Assembly (NCBI GenBank): GCA_024405255.1
Contig: JAKSOY010000004.1
Span: 1 to 57,302, forward strand
DNA: 57,302 nt
DNA from: Kiritimatiellia bacterium
GTDB lineage: Bacteria > Verrucomicrobiota > Kiritimatiellia > RFP12 > UBA1067
Direction: 5' to 3'
Below the pieces are notes generated by a model. The model did no database searches, was not told where the DNA came from, and saw only the letters and a program-made list of their open reading frames with translations. Shown here piece by piece: positions 1 to 8,494 of this stretch; within the stretch, counting starts at the first letter, position 1, and every line of letters begins with the position of its first letter. The position numbers and the translations under genes are program-made.

Positions 1-80
1 TCCCCGTTCCGCAGTCAAGGACGTTCAGTGACGAGGCGGAATCAACCGATGGCGGCGTCTATCTCGCACGGGATCTTCGC

Positions 81-1379
81 CTACTTGCGGGTTCCTGCCC
101 GCAGCCAGGCGTCGATCTGCTTCATCTTTGCCGGCGGCGTCCAATGTCCCACGCCCGGACTCACGAGAATCGCCTTGTCTTTCGAGGCGAGCGCGTTGAA
201 GCCCGAATAGACGGCATGCGGCGGACAGCACGTATCCGCCAATCCCGCGCTCATGCGAATCGGAATGGTGATCATCGAGGCGAAATTCGCCCCGTCGAAA
301 TACGGCGCATTCTTCCGCGCGGCATCCGCCATCTTCGTGCGCTCCAAGATCCGTGGCCAGCCGGAAATGCGGCCGATCTCGCAACCGTTGAGGTCGGTAA
401 TCGCCGCAATCCCCACGAAACCACGCGTGAAGGAGCTGTTGAGCGCCATGAGCGCGAAGCCCGATCCGCCACCCTGGCTGCCGCCCGAGTAGAGGACTTG
501 CGTCCGGTCGACGTTGTCGCGCTTGACGAGATACGTCACCGCCCGGTCGATGCCCAGCCAGATGTCGTGGAAGAAGTAGTCCTCACGGCTCTGCTGAATG
601 CCCCAGATCGGATACTCTCCGCCCGGATAGGTCTTCGCCGCAGCCTTTTTGTCCTGCGGCACAGGCTCGGGATGGATGTTGATCACGGCCCTGATCATCC
701 CCGCTTCCTGCGGCATGGAACCGATGGGCCAGGACGGGCCTGCACCCGGAACCGTGAAGAGGAACGGATACTTCCCGGGCGCCTTCGGTTCGGTCAGCGC
801 ACCGTAGACACGCTTGCCGTGGAAGGTCGCGAAGCTGATCAGGTAGAAGTTGAACGCCCCCTGCGAACGCGACTCGACCTTCTCGATTTTCGGATCAAGC
901 GGTACCTCACGCTCGAGCCGCGCCTGCTCGCCACGCCAGTACGAGACGAAGTCCGCCGGACGCGGTACGCTCTGCACGATCTTCTCCGGCGCATAGCCGA
1001 CCGCGTACACTTCATTTCCCCGTCCCTCGCTGAAGAGCGTCGGCCCGACCGCGGGATTCCGCGCCACGACGCGCAGGAAGCCCGGACGATCCAGCTTGCC
1101 GCGAACGATGATCGGGTTCTCTTTCGTCGGATCGACCCTGCGCTTCACCCGCACGTCGCTGCCGAAGTCGTCCAACTGGATCTCCACTTCGCCGCCGGCC
1201 TTTTTCCCACCCTTCGCGAGATCGAAGCACTTCACGGTGAACGTCGCTTCCGCGCCAAGCGCGTAGCGGCAATCCGCCCGGTCGGCGGAAATCGCGAACC
1301 GGTACGGCGCGGCCAACAGGTCGCATCCGGCCATGACTGTCGCCGCCGTAACGGCGATTCTCAAAATCCTGTTTCTCAT
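81..1379 (-). CDS. Secreted acetyl-xylan-esterase-like hydrolase (CE7 / AXE1 family)
   Basis: A 432-residue alpha/beta hydrolase of the CE7 (AXE1, cephalosporin-C deacetylase-like) type, which removes acetyl groups from xylo-oligosaccharides or similar sugars. The nucleophile elbow is GGSQGGG with Ser301. The expected acid and base follow as Asp382 (in GLADTCC) and His412 (in GVGHWTPP). An N-terminal hydrophobic leader of about 24 residues predicts export; Cys19 in VMAGC could be a lipobox. About 100 residues precede the catalytic domain and look beta-rich, a common addition in secreted members. The ATG is preceded by a perfect AAGGAGGT. It lies 74 nt behind a co-directional AAA/nuclease gene and may be co-transcribed with it. 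The family is clear from the triad; the exact substrate is not. Confidence 0.88.
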   Translation of the reverse strand: MRNRILRIAVTAATVMAGCDLLAAPYRFAISADRADCRYALGAEATFTVKCFDLAKGGKKAGGEVEIQLDDFGSDVRVKRRVDPTKENPIIVRGKLDRPGFLRVVARNPAVGPTLFSEGRGNEVYAVGYAPEKIVQSVPRPADFVSYWRGEQARLEREVPLDPKIEKVESRSQGAFNFYLISFATFHGKRVYGALTEPKAPGKYPFLFTVPGAGPSWPIGSMPQEAGMIRAVINIHPEPVPQDKKAAAKTYPGGEYPIWGIQQSREDYFFHDIWLGIDRAVTYLVKRDNVDRTQVLYSGGSQGGGSGFALMALNSSFTRGFVGIAAITDLNGCEIGRISGWPRILERTKMADAARKNAPYFDGANFASMITIPIRMSAGLADTCCPPHAVYSGFNALASKDKAILVSPGVGHWTPPAKMKQIDAWLRAGTRK

Positions 1380-1453
1380 GTCTTGTCTACCTCCTTAATG
1401 TCCTTTGGATACGCACTTGCCGTTTGCGTCGTTCGAAATCGTACAAATACGCT

Positions 1454-3022
1454 CTAGCTCACAAGCCACTTGCCGAGGTTGCGCGCGTCCCAGTCGAAAG
1501 CGCAGCCGATCTTGAGGAGCTTGCGCGGATCGGCGGCGAAGCGAGCCGCGTAGCCCTTTTCGTCGATCTGCGCGAGCGCCTCCTCGCTTGTCCCGCGGAT
1601 CTTGAACTCGAAGACGTAGACGAACTTCGCCGTCTCGACGACGGCGTCGATGCGGCCCCGCGCCGTCGTCACCTCCGACGAGACGCGCGCCTTCAGCATC
1701 AGAAAGATCGCCACGAAGAGCGACTGGTAGTACCTCTCGTACTTCACGTGCAGATCGTAGGGGATGTTCTCGAAGAAGCATTTGAGCCCCTCCATCACCT
1801 CGTCCACCTCGCCGGACTTCAGTCCGACGTAGAGCTGGTCGCAGATGGAGCTGAAATGATTGCTGGGAATGCAGGAAAGTCCGAGCGAGAGATACTTGTT
1901 CATCGAGTCCGAAACCTCGCGGTTCGGATAGCCCAGCGTATAGGTCGTTTCCTCGCCGTCGTGCTCGGTCTCCTTGATCGTCAAGTAGCCCGTGTAGTAC
2001 ATAAGCGGCATCATCCCGACCTGCTCCGGCTCGAACGAGGCCGAAAGGAACGTGTCCGAAATACGCAGCGGCGCATCCAGAACCGGATCCTCCTTGATCA
2101 GATTGATGAGGAATGTCGGCGTGCCCGTCTCGAACCAGTAGTTCTTGAACTTCTGTGACACCAGGCACTTGCCGACCGAGACCGGGTTGAACACCCGTTC
2201 GGCGCCTTCCTCGAACTTGAACCCGTCGTACATGTATTCCAGCTTCGCGAACGCCGCATCGGCCGTCAGGTCGTTCGCGGCAGCGAGCGCGGCGAGGTGC
2301 TCGGGGAAGTTGGCGCGCACCTCCTCGCGCGTGTAGCCGAACAAGGTCGCGTAGCGCGCGTCCATCGTGATGTCGGTGAGGTTGTTGAGGTCGGAGAAGA
2401 TCGACACCTTCGAGAACTTGCTGACGCCCGTCATGAACGCGAAGCGCTGGAAGCACTCCTGGGTCTTGACGACGGAGTAGAACTCCTTGAGCGCGTTCTT
2501 GAACTTCGTCACCTCCGGCGTGCCGAGATGTCCGAGAAGCGGCTTGTCGTACTCGTCCAGCAGAAGGACCATCTTCTTGTCCTCATGGTTTTCGTTGACC
2601 TTCGACGCCTGTGCGAGATCCTGTATCAGAAATTTGAACTGTTCAGAAACAGGCATGTCCGTACGAAGAGGAATTCCCGTGCGTTCTGATTCGCTGATGA
2701 GAAGCCCTCGAACCTTCCTCCAGAACCCCTCGACCGTGTCGGCCTGGCACGAGCCCATGTCGAGCCGCAGCACGGGATAGGTCGTCCACTCGTAGTCGCT
2801 ACTGTCGATGGCGAGTCCCTTAAAGAGCTCGCGCCGCCCCTCGAAGATGCACTGCAAGGTCGAGATCGCCAGCGACTTCCCGAACCGCCGCGGCCGCGCG
2901 CAGAAGTACTGGGCGAACGCCGGGCGGATCAACTCGCGCAGAATCGCGGTCTTGTCGACATAGACAAAACCGCCTCCGACGAGATTTGAAAAGGTATAGA
3001 CACTGGTGGTGATCGGTTTCAT
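1454..3022 (-). CDS. AAA-ATPase-like protein with C-terminal PD-(D/E)XK nuclease fold (DUF1703 type), copy A
   Basis: 522 residues. The N-terminal half is the AAA-ATPase-like domain (PF09820 type): a Walker A-like ARPRRFGKS at residues 42-50 and a Walker B MVLLLDEYDKP near residue 150. The C-terminus matches the PDDEXK_9/DUF1703 pattern: RIDAVV, then VYVFEFKIRG, then a QIDEKGY helix. The family is common in Bacteroidetes and PVC bacteria; its function is not established. The start is set at MKPITT because a TATAAT box ends 6 nt upstream and is shared exactly with copy B at 5984-7537. Blocks almost identical to copy B alternate with divergent blocks. The CE7 esterase follows 74 nt downstream. 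A defence or mobile-element role is possible but unproven. Confidence 0.85.
   Translation of the reverse strand: MKPITTSVYTFSNLVGGGFVYVDKTAILRELIRPAFAQYFCARPRRFGKSLAISTLQCIFEGRRELFKGLAIDSSDYEWTTYPVLRLDMGSCQADTVEGFWRKVRGLLISESERTGIPLRTDMPVSEQFKFLIQDLAQASKVNENHEDKKMVLLLDEYDKPLLGHLGTPEVTKFKNALKEFYSVVKTQECFQRFAFMTGVSKFSKVSIFSDLNNLTDITMDARYATLFGYTREEVRANFPEHLAALAAANDLTADAAFAKLEYMYDGFKFEEGAERVFNPVSVGKCLVSQKFKNYWFETGTPTFLINLIKEDPVLDAPLRISDTFLSASFEPEQVGMMPLMYYTGYLTIKETEHDGEETTYTLGYPNREVSDSMNKYLSLGLSCIPSNHFSSICDQLYVGLKSGEVDEVMEGLKCFFENIPYDLHVKYERYYQSLFVAIFLMLKARVSSEVTTARGRIDAVVETAKFVYVFEFKIRGTSEEALAQIDEKGYAARFAADPRKLLKIGCAFDWDARNLGKWLVS
1461..1815. repeat. Near-identical block 1, copy A (partner 5991-6345)
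   Basis: 355 bp covering the 3' nuclease-coding end of the DUF1703 gene, identical by eye to 5991-6345 except for one base (gaagaagcat versus gaagaaacat). Identity stops abruptly at 1815. Confidence 0.9.
2115..2579. repeat. Near-identical block 2, copy A (partner 6648-7112)
   Basis: About 465 bp encoding the region from the Walker B to about residue 300, matching 6648-7112 at offset 4533 with only a few substitutions. It is bounded on both sides by sequence that does not align. Confidence 0.88.
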
Positions 3023-3039
3023 GCGCCTATTATACCATA
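2729..3039. repeat. Near-identical block 3 with promoter, copy A (partner 7244-7554)
   Basis: About 310 bp encoding the first ~97 residues plus the extended -10 promoter, matching 7244-7554 at offset 4515 with scattered substitutions. Confidence 0.88.
3029..3037 (-). promoter_or_regulatory. Extended -10 promoter of DUF1703 copy A, predicted leaderless
   Basis: On the minus strand the sequence reads TGGTATAAT, a full extended -10 (TGn plus TATAAT at 3029-3034), followed by six bases and then the ATG at 3022. Transcription starting about 7 nt after the box would begin at or next to the start codon, leaving no room for a ribosome binding site. No convincing -35 is seen, as is usual for extended -10 promoters. 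Confidence 0.7.
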
Positions 3040-3170
3040 TTATCACCTAATGCGTTTGCAAAACTCTTCGGAACGATCAAATGTTGGAATGTTCAAATGC
3101 GCAAATCCTACAACACCCTTGGGGAACGGTGTTATTATGCCCGACCGTGAAGCAGATTGGCGATGTATCG

Positions 3171-5873
3171 CTAGTTGTCCTTTCGAACTTCGATCCGGGT
3201 TGTCGCCGCATTTCTTCCCTTCAGCGGAACGGACACTTCCACCCGCTTGCCGTCCGCCCCAAAGGCCGCCGCCTGCTTGCCATCGCAGACCACCACGTAA
3301 TCGCCTACGGGCAGATTGACGAGCGTCAGGCGTTCGCACGGTGCCTGCGTACGCCGCTCGAGCGTGAAGGCGATGCGGCTCAAGTCGCGTGCAACCTCGA
3401 CCTCGGTGTTTCGCGCCCAGCCGTTCTCGCCGAGCTTCATCTCGAAACGGTTCGCCTGCGGAATCGCGAGGTACCGCCGCACACCATCCCACGGCACCAC
3501 GCGCCACGCCGTCGCATCGGACGAAAGCCGCCCGCCGTAGGCAATCTCCCCGAAAATCGGATCGTCGACAATGTAGCACCCCGCACCGTGCAGCCCGCCC
3601 GTGAACCCGTGGTCGATTTCGCCGTCCCACGGCCACGGACCACGCTTCGACCGCAGCTGCGGGAAGTACGTCGCCCCGTTCGGGACAACCGCGAACTTCC
3701 ACCCCGCCGCGCCGCTCTCCGCGATGAGCGACCACGAGGACAGCCACGAGTTGTAGCCGTAGCGCACGCAATCCGCCGGATACTCTGCGAAGCGCGTCGC
3801 ATAGTCGAGAAGCGCCACACCCCCCATCTGCGCCATGTAGTCGAGCGTGCCCACGCCGCGTCCCCAGTTCCACGGCGAGCCGCAGTGCCAATAATCCGGT
3901 TCGAGCGTGCCGCGCATCGCGAGGTTCGCCGCCAGCTGATTCGCCAGGAATGTCCGCCGTGCGGACTCGGGATACGACGTGTACGAATGCCATTTCAAGC
4001 TGTTCTTGTCGAACCAAAGTCTCTCGGCCGGCACCATCGTGCGGGTGAACGCGTACTCGCCCACATAGTAGGACGACTCGAACGCCGTACGGTCCACGAA
4101 CATCTCGCTGCCAAACGGCCACGGATCCTCATAGACCATGTACGCGACCTTCTTCTCCCACTCGCGCCGCAGACGGTCCGCCTCCGGCTGGCGTCCACTC
4201 GCCTCCAGCGCGGCGATCACGTCGAGGATGTAGCGCTCGTGGAAATTCCCCTGCTTGTACGCCCAGTCGCACCAGCCGTGAAACGCCCACTGGTTGCCCA
4301 TGCGGATGTTGTACGGCACTTCGAAAAACGCCATCGCCGTACGGTACGCGCGCTCAAGGTAGCCCGCCGCATCCAGATACTTCACGAGCGACGGATTCAA
4401 CTTCGCGATGCGATGGAGGTTGTAGTAGAGCGCAATGTGCGTCACGTAGTCGAACGTGCGCCACATCCGCTCGCGTCCCGAACCGCCGGAGTTGTAGTCG
4501 CCCCTCTTGCCGCTGCGGTTCTCGTGCCAGTTGTCGCTGCCGTAGATGCCGTAGGGATAGGGACTTTCCTTGTCGGTGCGCTGCAGCTTGCCCCACACGA
4601 AGTTGCGTTCGTAGTATTCGAGCGATGCAATCTCGTCCGCCTCGGGATAGACGACGTTCTTCTCGCTCACATAGAGCGGCTTGCAGTTCGAGGGATCGTC
4701 CGATCCGCCCACCACAAACGGATGGGACGCGAAGTCGCCGCGCGCATCGGGCGAATAGAGTTTCCCCTTCGCCCGGTCATACACGCTGTAGAGTCCGTCA
4801 TACCATTTCGTCGGGTCGCGGTGCTGCTGGTGCTTCACGATGAAGGCGGCTCTCTTTTTGATCACGTTCTCCAAGTCGTCGATGACGAAGAAATGCACCA
4901 TCATCCGCCGGTCGCCGCCCCAACGGAGGTCAAGGGCCTGCTCGCCCAGCCGGTCGAAGCGGACCTCGCCGATCTGGAAACCGTCGCGTCCACCCGCCGC
5001 CGGAAACTTCACCGCCGCGCCCGTGCCGCCCTTCAGCGACGCGATGCCGCCTTTCGTCCGCACCGCGAACTTGACCGTTTCGCCGCGCGGCACCACCATG
5101 CCGGGCGCAGACCTGAAATTCACGCCGCCACGGTCGAAGATCGCCTGTTCAACGGCCTCGCGGTTCGCCGCACTCGCAAGCGTGAAACCGTAATCCACGC
5201 TCTCGCCGGGCTTGAGTTCGACGGACGAAGACGGGAACGGCCAGGTGTCGGTCTCGCGCGGCACAGAGGTTTCGGAATGGATGAAGTACCATTCATCGTA
5301 GTCCATGTACTCGATTCGAGTCGTTCCCGTCGGCATCAGAAGCGGACACGCCCCGGCTCCGTCGAACGGCGCCCAGAAGAGGTACGATGCGGAGAGGTTG
5401 ATCGATGCATGGTAGGAGAGGTTCTGCCGTGCGGGAAGCTTCTTGTCGATGCCGCACAACGGCAGGCGGAAGGCGAGATCCGTCACGCGCATGGGGACTG
5501 TCCCCGTGTTGCGCAACGCAAGGCCCCACTTGAGTCCTCCATCCGCAAGCGCAAACGTCTCGCGCACGGTCAGCGCCTCGTCCACCCGCCACGCCAGCAC
5601 GGCGGACCGGGCATCCTGAGACTCGATCCGCCCAGGCGTGCGGTGGTTGTCGAAATGCCGCGCCGCATCCGCCACCCGGTACTTCACGCTGAAACGCCCG
5701 AGGAACCGTCCCCGGTCGATCACATTGCGCCGTCCGCCGCCAACCGGCATCTCAAAAGCCGTCACGCCCGAAGGCCCAACCGACCACGCCGACGCAGCCG
5801 AAGTCTCCGCCCGTACGCCTCCTGCAAGAGCCAGCACGCTTCCGGCAATCGCCAGTACTTTTTGCAACATCAT
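3171..5873 (-). CDS. Secreted DUF5695-like protein, probable glycoside-active enzyme
   Basis: A 900-residue exported protein: leader MMLQKVLAIAGSVLALAGG, probable cleavage after VRA at about residue 22. The N-terminal ~350 residues look like a beta-sandwich. From about residue 370 the sequence is helix-rich with conserved aromatic/acidic motifs such as YGIYGSDNWHENR and NQWAFHGWCDWAYKQ, typical of alpha/alpha-toroid carbohydrate enzymes. It fits my recollection of the DUF5695 family found in Bacteroidetes and Verrucomicrobia polysaccharide loci; no reaction is established. Two tandem ATGs are present; GAGGAA sits 7 nt before the first, which I chose. It lies 110 nt downstream of DUF1703 copy B on the same strand. 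A family assignment by profile search would settle it. Confidence 0.72.
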   Translation of the reverse strand: MMLQKVLAIAGSVLALAGGVRAETSAASAWSVGPSGVTAFEMPVGGGRRNVIDRGRFLGRFSVKYRVADAARHFDNHRTPGRIESQDARSAVLAWRVDEALTVRETFALADGGLKWGLALRNTGTVPMRVTDLAFRLPLCGIDKKLPARQNLSYHASINLSASYLFWAPFDGAGACPLLMPTGTTRIEYMDYDEWYFIHSETSVPRETDTWPFPSSSVELKPGESVDYGFTLASAANREAVEQAIFDRGGVNFRSAPGMVVPRGETVKFAVRTKGGIASLKGGTGAAVKFPAAGGRDGFQIGEVRFDRLGEQALDLRWGGDRRMMVHFFVIDDLENVIKKRAAFIVKHQQHRDPTKWYDGLYSVYDRAKGKLYSPDARGDFASHPFVVGGSDDPSNCKPLYVSEKNVVYPEADEIASLEYYERNFVWGKLQRTDKESPYPYGIYGSDNWHENRSGKRGDYNSGGSGRERMWRTFDYVTHIALYYNLHRIAKLNPSLVKYLDAAGYLERAYRTAMAFFEVPYNIRMGNQWAFHGWCDWAYKQGNFHERYILDVIAALEASGRQPEADRLRREWEKKVAYMVYEDPWPFGSEMFVDRTAFESSYYVGEYAFTRTMVPAERLWFDKNSLKWHSYTSYPESARRTFLANQLAANLAMRGTLEPDYWHCGSPWNWGRGVGTLDYMAQMGGVALLDYATRFAEYPADCVRYGYNSWLSSWSLIAESGAAGWKFAVVPNGATYFPQLRSKRGPWPWDGEIDHGFTGGLHGAGCYIVDDPIFGEIAYGGRLSSDATAWRVVPWDGVRRYLAIPQANRFEMKLGENGWARNTEVEVARDLSRIAFTLERRTQAPCERLTLVNLPVGDYVVVCDGKQAAAFGADGKRVEVSVPLKGRNAATTRIEVRKDN

Positions 5874-5884
5874 TTAAAATTTCC

Positions 5885-5905
5885 TCACGAGCATCCCGTT
5901 CGTGA
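5885..5905. repeat. Short inverted repeat between DUF1703 copy B and the DUF5695-like gene
   Basis: TCACGA and TCGTGA form a 6-bp stem with a 9-nt loop just upstream of the Shine-Dalgarno of the 5873 gene. It could be an operator or a translation-modulating hairpin, or chance. Nothing else recognisable lies in the 110-nt gap. Confidence 0.25.
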
Positions 5906-5983
5906 TTTGAGGGATACCATTTAGCATTGCTTTTCGGGGAAGTTTCTGGGAACCTGCCCGATTGTGAAAAACTCGGACGCTCC

Positions 5984-7537
5984 CTAGCCGACAAGCCACT
6001 TGCCGAGGTTGCGCGCGTCCCAGTCGAAAGCGCAGCCGATCTTGAGGAGCTTGCGCGGATCGGCGGCGAAGCGAGCCGCGTAGCCCTTTTCGTCGATCTG
6101 CGCGAGCGCCTCCTCGCTTGTCCCGCGGATCTTGAACTCGAAGACGTAGACGAACTTCGCCGTCTCGACGACGGCGTCGATGCGGCCCCGCGCCGTCGTC
6201 ACCTCCGACGAGACGCGCGCCTTCAGCATCAGAAAGATCGCCACGAAGAGCGACTGGTAGTACCTCTCGTACTTCACGTGCAGATCGTAGGGGATGTTCT
6301 CGAAGAAACATTTGAGCCCCTCCATCACCTCGTCCACCTCGCCGGCCTGAAGCGCCTTGACGATCTTGCTGAACAGCGGACTGAACTGATCGTCCGGCAG
6401 TTCAGAAAGTCCCAGCACGAGGAACTTGTTCATCGAATCCGAGACCTCGCGGTTCGGATAGTCCAGCGAATAGACCGTCGTGTCGCCCTGCAGTTCCGCA
6501 CTCTTGATCGTCAAATATCCCGTATAGTACATGAGCGGCAGCATCCACACGTGTTCGGGTTCGAACGACATCCCCAGCTGGTCCCCGTCGACCTCCCACG
6601 CTCTTCCCTCCTCCGGCGGATTGCGTTTGAACAGGTCGACGAGGAACGTCGGCGTGCCCGTCTCGAACCAGTAGTTCTTGAACTTCTTCGACACCAGGCA
6701 CTTGCCGACCGAGACCGGGTTGAACACCCGTTCGGCGCCTTCCTCGAACTTGAACCCGTCGTACATGTATTCCAGCTTCGCGAACGCCGCATCGGCCGTC
6801 AGGTCGTTCGCGGCAGCGAGCGCGGCGAGGTGCTCGGGGAAGTTGGCGCGCACCTCCTCGCGCGTGTAGCCGAACAAGGTCGCGTAGCGCGCGTCCATCG
6901 TGATGTCGGTGAGGTTGTTGAGGTCGGAGAAGATCGACACCTTCGAGAACTTGCTGACGCCCGTCATGAACGCAAAGCGCTGGAAGCACTCCTGGGTCTT
7001 GACGACGGAGTAGAACTCCTTGAGCGCGTTCTTGAACTTCGTCACCTCCGGCGTGCCGAGATGTCCGAGAAGCGGCTTGTCGTACTCGTCCAGCAGAAGG
7101 ACCATCTTCTTGGTGGCCGACTTTGCGGCAAAACGTTCGATGAGAATGGAGAATGCATCCGAAACATTTTTCCCCACAGGGTAGTCCACGCCATTGCGTG
7201 CCGCTTCTGCTTCCAGGCGCGTCTTCAGCTTGTCCCAGAAAAGCTCGACCGTGTCGGCCTGGCACGAGCCCATGTCGAGCCGCAGCACGGGATAAGTCGT
7301 CCACTCGTAGTCGCTGCTGTCGATGGCAAGGCCCTTGAAGAGCTCGCGCCGTCCCTCGAAGATGCACTGAAAGGTCGAGATCGCCAGCGACTTCCCGAAC
7401 CGCCTCGGCCGCGCGCAGAAGTACTGGGCGAAGGCCGGGCGAATCAACTCGCGCAGAATCGCAGTCTTGTCGACATAGACAAAACCACCTTCGACGAGGT
7501 TTGAAAAAGTATAGACACTGGTGGTGATCGGTTTCAT
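5984..7537 (-). CDS. AAA-ATPase-like protein with C-terminal PD-(D/E)XK nuclease fold (DUF1703 type), copy B
   Basis: 517 residues, same architecture as copy A at 1454-3022: Walker A-like ARPRRFGKS, Walker B MVLLLDEYDKP and a C-terminal FEFKIRG nuclease core. It is nearly identical to copy A over residues 1-97, the central ~155 residues and the last ~115. It differs almost completely in two windows, after TDTVE-like position ~98 up to the Walker B, and around residues 305-395. The start was placed at MKPITT because its TATAAT box ends 6 nt upstream, as in copy A; an upstream in-frame extension would run through the promoter. The DUF5695-like gene follows by 110 nt. The recent duplication is seen directly; the function is unknown. 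Confidence 0.85.
   Translation of the reverse strand: MKPITTSVYTFSNLVEGGFVYVDKTAILRELIRPAFAQYFCARPRRFGKSLAISTFQCIFEGRRELFKGLAIDSSDYEWTTYPVLRLDMGSCQADTVELFWDKLKTRLEAEAARNGVDYPVGKNVSDAFSILIERFAAKSATKKMVLLLDEYDKPLLGHLGTPEVTKFKNALKEFYSVVKTQECFQRFAFMTGVSKFSKVSIFSDLNNLTDITMDARYATLFGYTREEVRANFPEHLAALAAANDLTADAAFAKLEYMYDGFKFEEGAERVFNPVSVGKCLVSKKFKNYWFETGTPTFLVDLFKRNPPEEGRAWEVDGDQLGMSFEPEHVWMLPLMYYTGYLTIKSAELQGDTTVYSLDYPNREVSDSMNKFLVLGLSELPDDQFSPLFSKIVKALQAGEVDEVMEGLKCFFENIPYDLHVKYERYYQSLFVAIFLMLKARVSSEVTTARGRIDAVVETAKFVYVFEFKIRGTSEEALAQIDEKGYAARFAADPRKLLKIGCAFDWDARNLGKWLVG
5991..6345. repeat. Near-identical block 1, copy B (partner 1461-1815)
   Basis: Partner of 1461-1815 at a constant offset of 4530 nt, encoding the C-terminal PD-(D/E)XK part. 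Confidence 0.9.
6648..7112. repeat. Near-identical block 2, copy B (partner 2115-2579)
   Basis: Central conserved block of DUF1703 copy B; partner of 2115-2579. Confidence 0.88.
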
Positions 7538-7554
7538 ATGCCTATTATACCATA
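7244..7554. repeat. Near-identical block 3 with promoter, copy B (partner 2729-3039)
   Basis: Promoter and N-terminal coding block of DUF1703 copy B; partner of 2729-3039. Confidence 0.88.
7544..7552 (-). promoter_or_regulatory. Extended -10 promoter of DUF1703 copy B, predicted leaderless
   Basis: TGGTATAAT on the minus strand, with TATAAT at 7544-7549 and only six bases before the ATG at 7537. The same sequence precedes copy A; identity between the two copies continues through the promoter and stops at about 7554 (3039 in copy A). Confidence 0.7.
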
Positions 7555-7603
7555 ATTTCCCCCTTGCGGCAGACGGGCAAACGAGGGAAATCAGCAAGGA
7601 GGG

Positions 7604-8089
7604 TCAACCGAAAAGCTGGGCGCCGGAAAAACCGACGAGGCCCGTGAGGGCGCCGCCGACGATGCCGCCGAGGAGGGCCCAGAAGATGCGCGGCAGACTC
7701 TCCTTCACCGCCGCCAGGCGCTGTCCTTTCGCCGTGCCCACGAGGCAGTGCACCCAGAAGCCGCAGAAGATGGCACTGCCCATGTCGACCCACGGACAGC
7801 TCGCGTGGAAGGCCTGGTTGATGCAGCCGAACTGCATCGGGAAGCCATCCGGACCCGCGATCTGGTCGGGGTTGATGCCCCAGCCCGGGAGCTTGTGGTT
7901 GAAGAGCCAGAACGTGCCGATGAGGAAGGCTGCCGACAGGATGCCGCCGATCGGGCCGAACTTCTCAACGAGTTTCGGCCAGCACATGATCACCGCAAAG
8001 GTCGCGAGGAACGCGCCGAAGATGGAAGTCACCACCGAAGCCGGCGTCATCCCGAGCACCTCGGAATAGGTCGAGAGGAATTCGGTCAT
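7604..8089 (-). CDS. Small integral membrane protein, Lin0369-like putative glycerol/polyol transporter subunit
   Basis: 161 residues with four or five hydrophobic segments: around 10-33, 40-62, 95-115 and 130-160. The last has the small-residue run ALLGGIVGGALTG. The ATG overlaps the stop of the preceding gene as ATGA (8086-8089), implying translational coupling. It resembles its neighbour at 8086-8493 in size and motifs (WPxxxxxxGxxGGxxxAxFxIGTxWxxNH), so the pair look like homologous subunits of one complex. Small paired proteins of this kind next to an FGGY kinase and a dehydrogenase match what I recall of the Lin0368/Lin0369 putative glycerol transporter subunits; this rests on memory. 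No ABC or PTS partner is present. Confidence 0.65.
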   Translation of the reverse strand: MTEFLSTYSEVLGMTPASVVTSIFGAFLATFAVIMCWPKLVEKFGPIGGILSAAFLIGTFWLFNHKLPGWGINPDQIAGPDGFPMQFGCINQAFHASCPWVDMGSAIFCGFWVHCLVGTAKGQRLAAVKESLPRIFWALLGGIVGGALTGLVGFSGAQLFG

Positions 8090-8493
8090 TTCTGTTCCTC
8101 CTCCGTCGACTTCCAACCCGGCGCAACCTGCTTCACAAAATGCGCGGCGATTCCCGCCAGCGCGCCGCCGATCAGACAGCACACGAGCGTCGGCCACACT
8201 TTCGCGAGCGCGCCGAGCGCATAGTCGAGTCCGCCATCCACCGGCCAGAAACGGACCACGCCCCACGCGACGCCCGCGCCGAAAATCGGCAGTCCCTGGT
8301 CCACCCAGAGCTTGCCGTCCGGATTCTCGATGACGCCGATCCAGTGGTTCATGAACCAGGTGATGCCGATCACGAACGTCGCCGTCAAAAAGCCGCCCAT
8401 GATGCCGTAGCTCTTCCACATCTCCGGCCACACGCCGAACGAGAGCGCACCGGCGGTCATGCCGCCAATGAATGTTCCCAAATGCCTTTTCAT
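8086..8493 (-). CDS. Small integral membrane protein, Lin0368-like putative glycerol/polyol transporter subunit
   Basis: 135 residues. Hydrophobic segments lie near residues 8-22, 30-50, 68-84 and 95-120, with a charged C-terminal tail (KSTEEEQK). It shares the pattern GxWPxMWxxxGxxGG...F.IGxxWFMNHW with the downstream 161-residue protein. The start codon lies one base after the stop of the alcohol dehydrogenase (TAAGATG) and uses GAGGTGG in that gene's last codons as its ribosome binding site. Its position between a zinc dehydrogenase and the second subunit argues for uptake of the substrate handled by the FGGY kinase. The family name is from memory; the membrane topology is visible. Confidence 0.68.
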   Translation of the reverse strand: MKRHLGTFIGGMTAGALSFGVWPEMWKSYGIMGGFLTATFVIGITWFMNHWIGVIENPDGKLWVDQGLPIFGAGVAWGVVRFWPVDGGLDYALGALAKVWPTLVCCLIGGALAGIAAHFVKQVAPGWKSTEEEQK

Positions 8494-8494
8494 C

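Noticed and set aside
1..80. Remnant of the 13-mer repeat at the left edge (TCCCC)
   Set aside because: Only five bases are visible; too short to call.
7544..7603. Rho-independent terminator of the kinase-dehydrogenase operon
   Set aside because: No convincing stem followed by a T-run was found between the last gene and the DUF1703 promoter.
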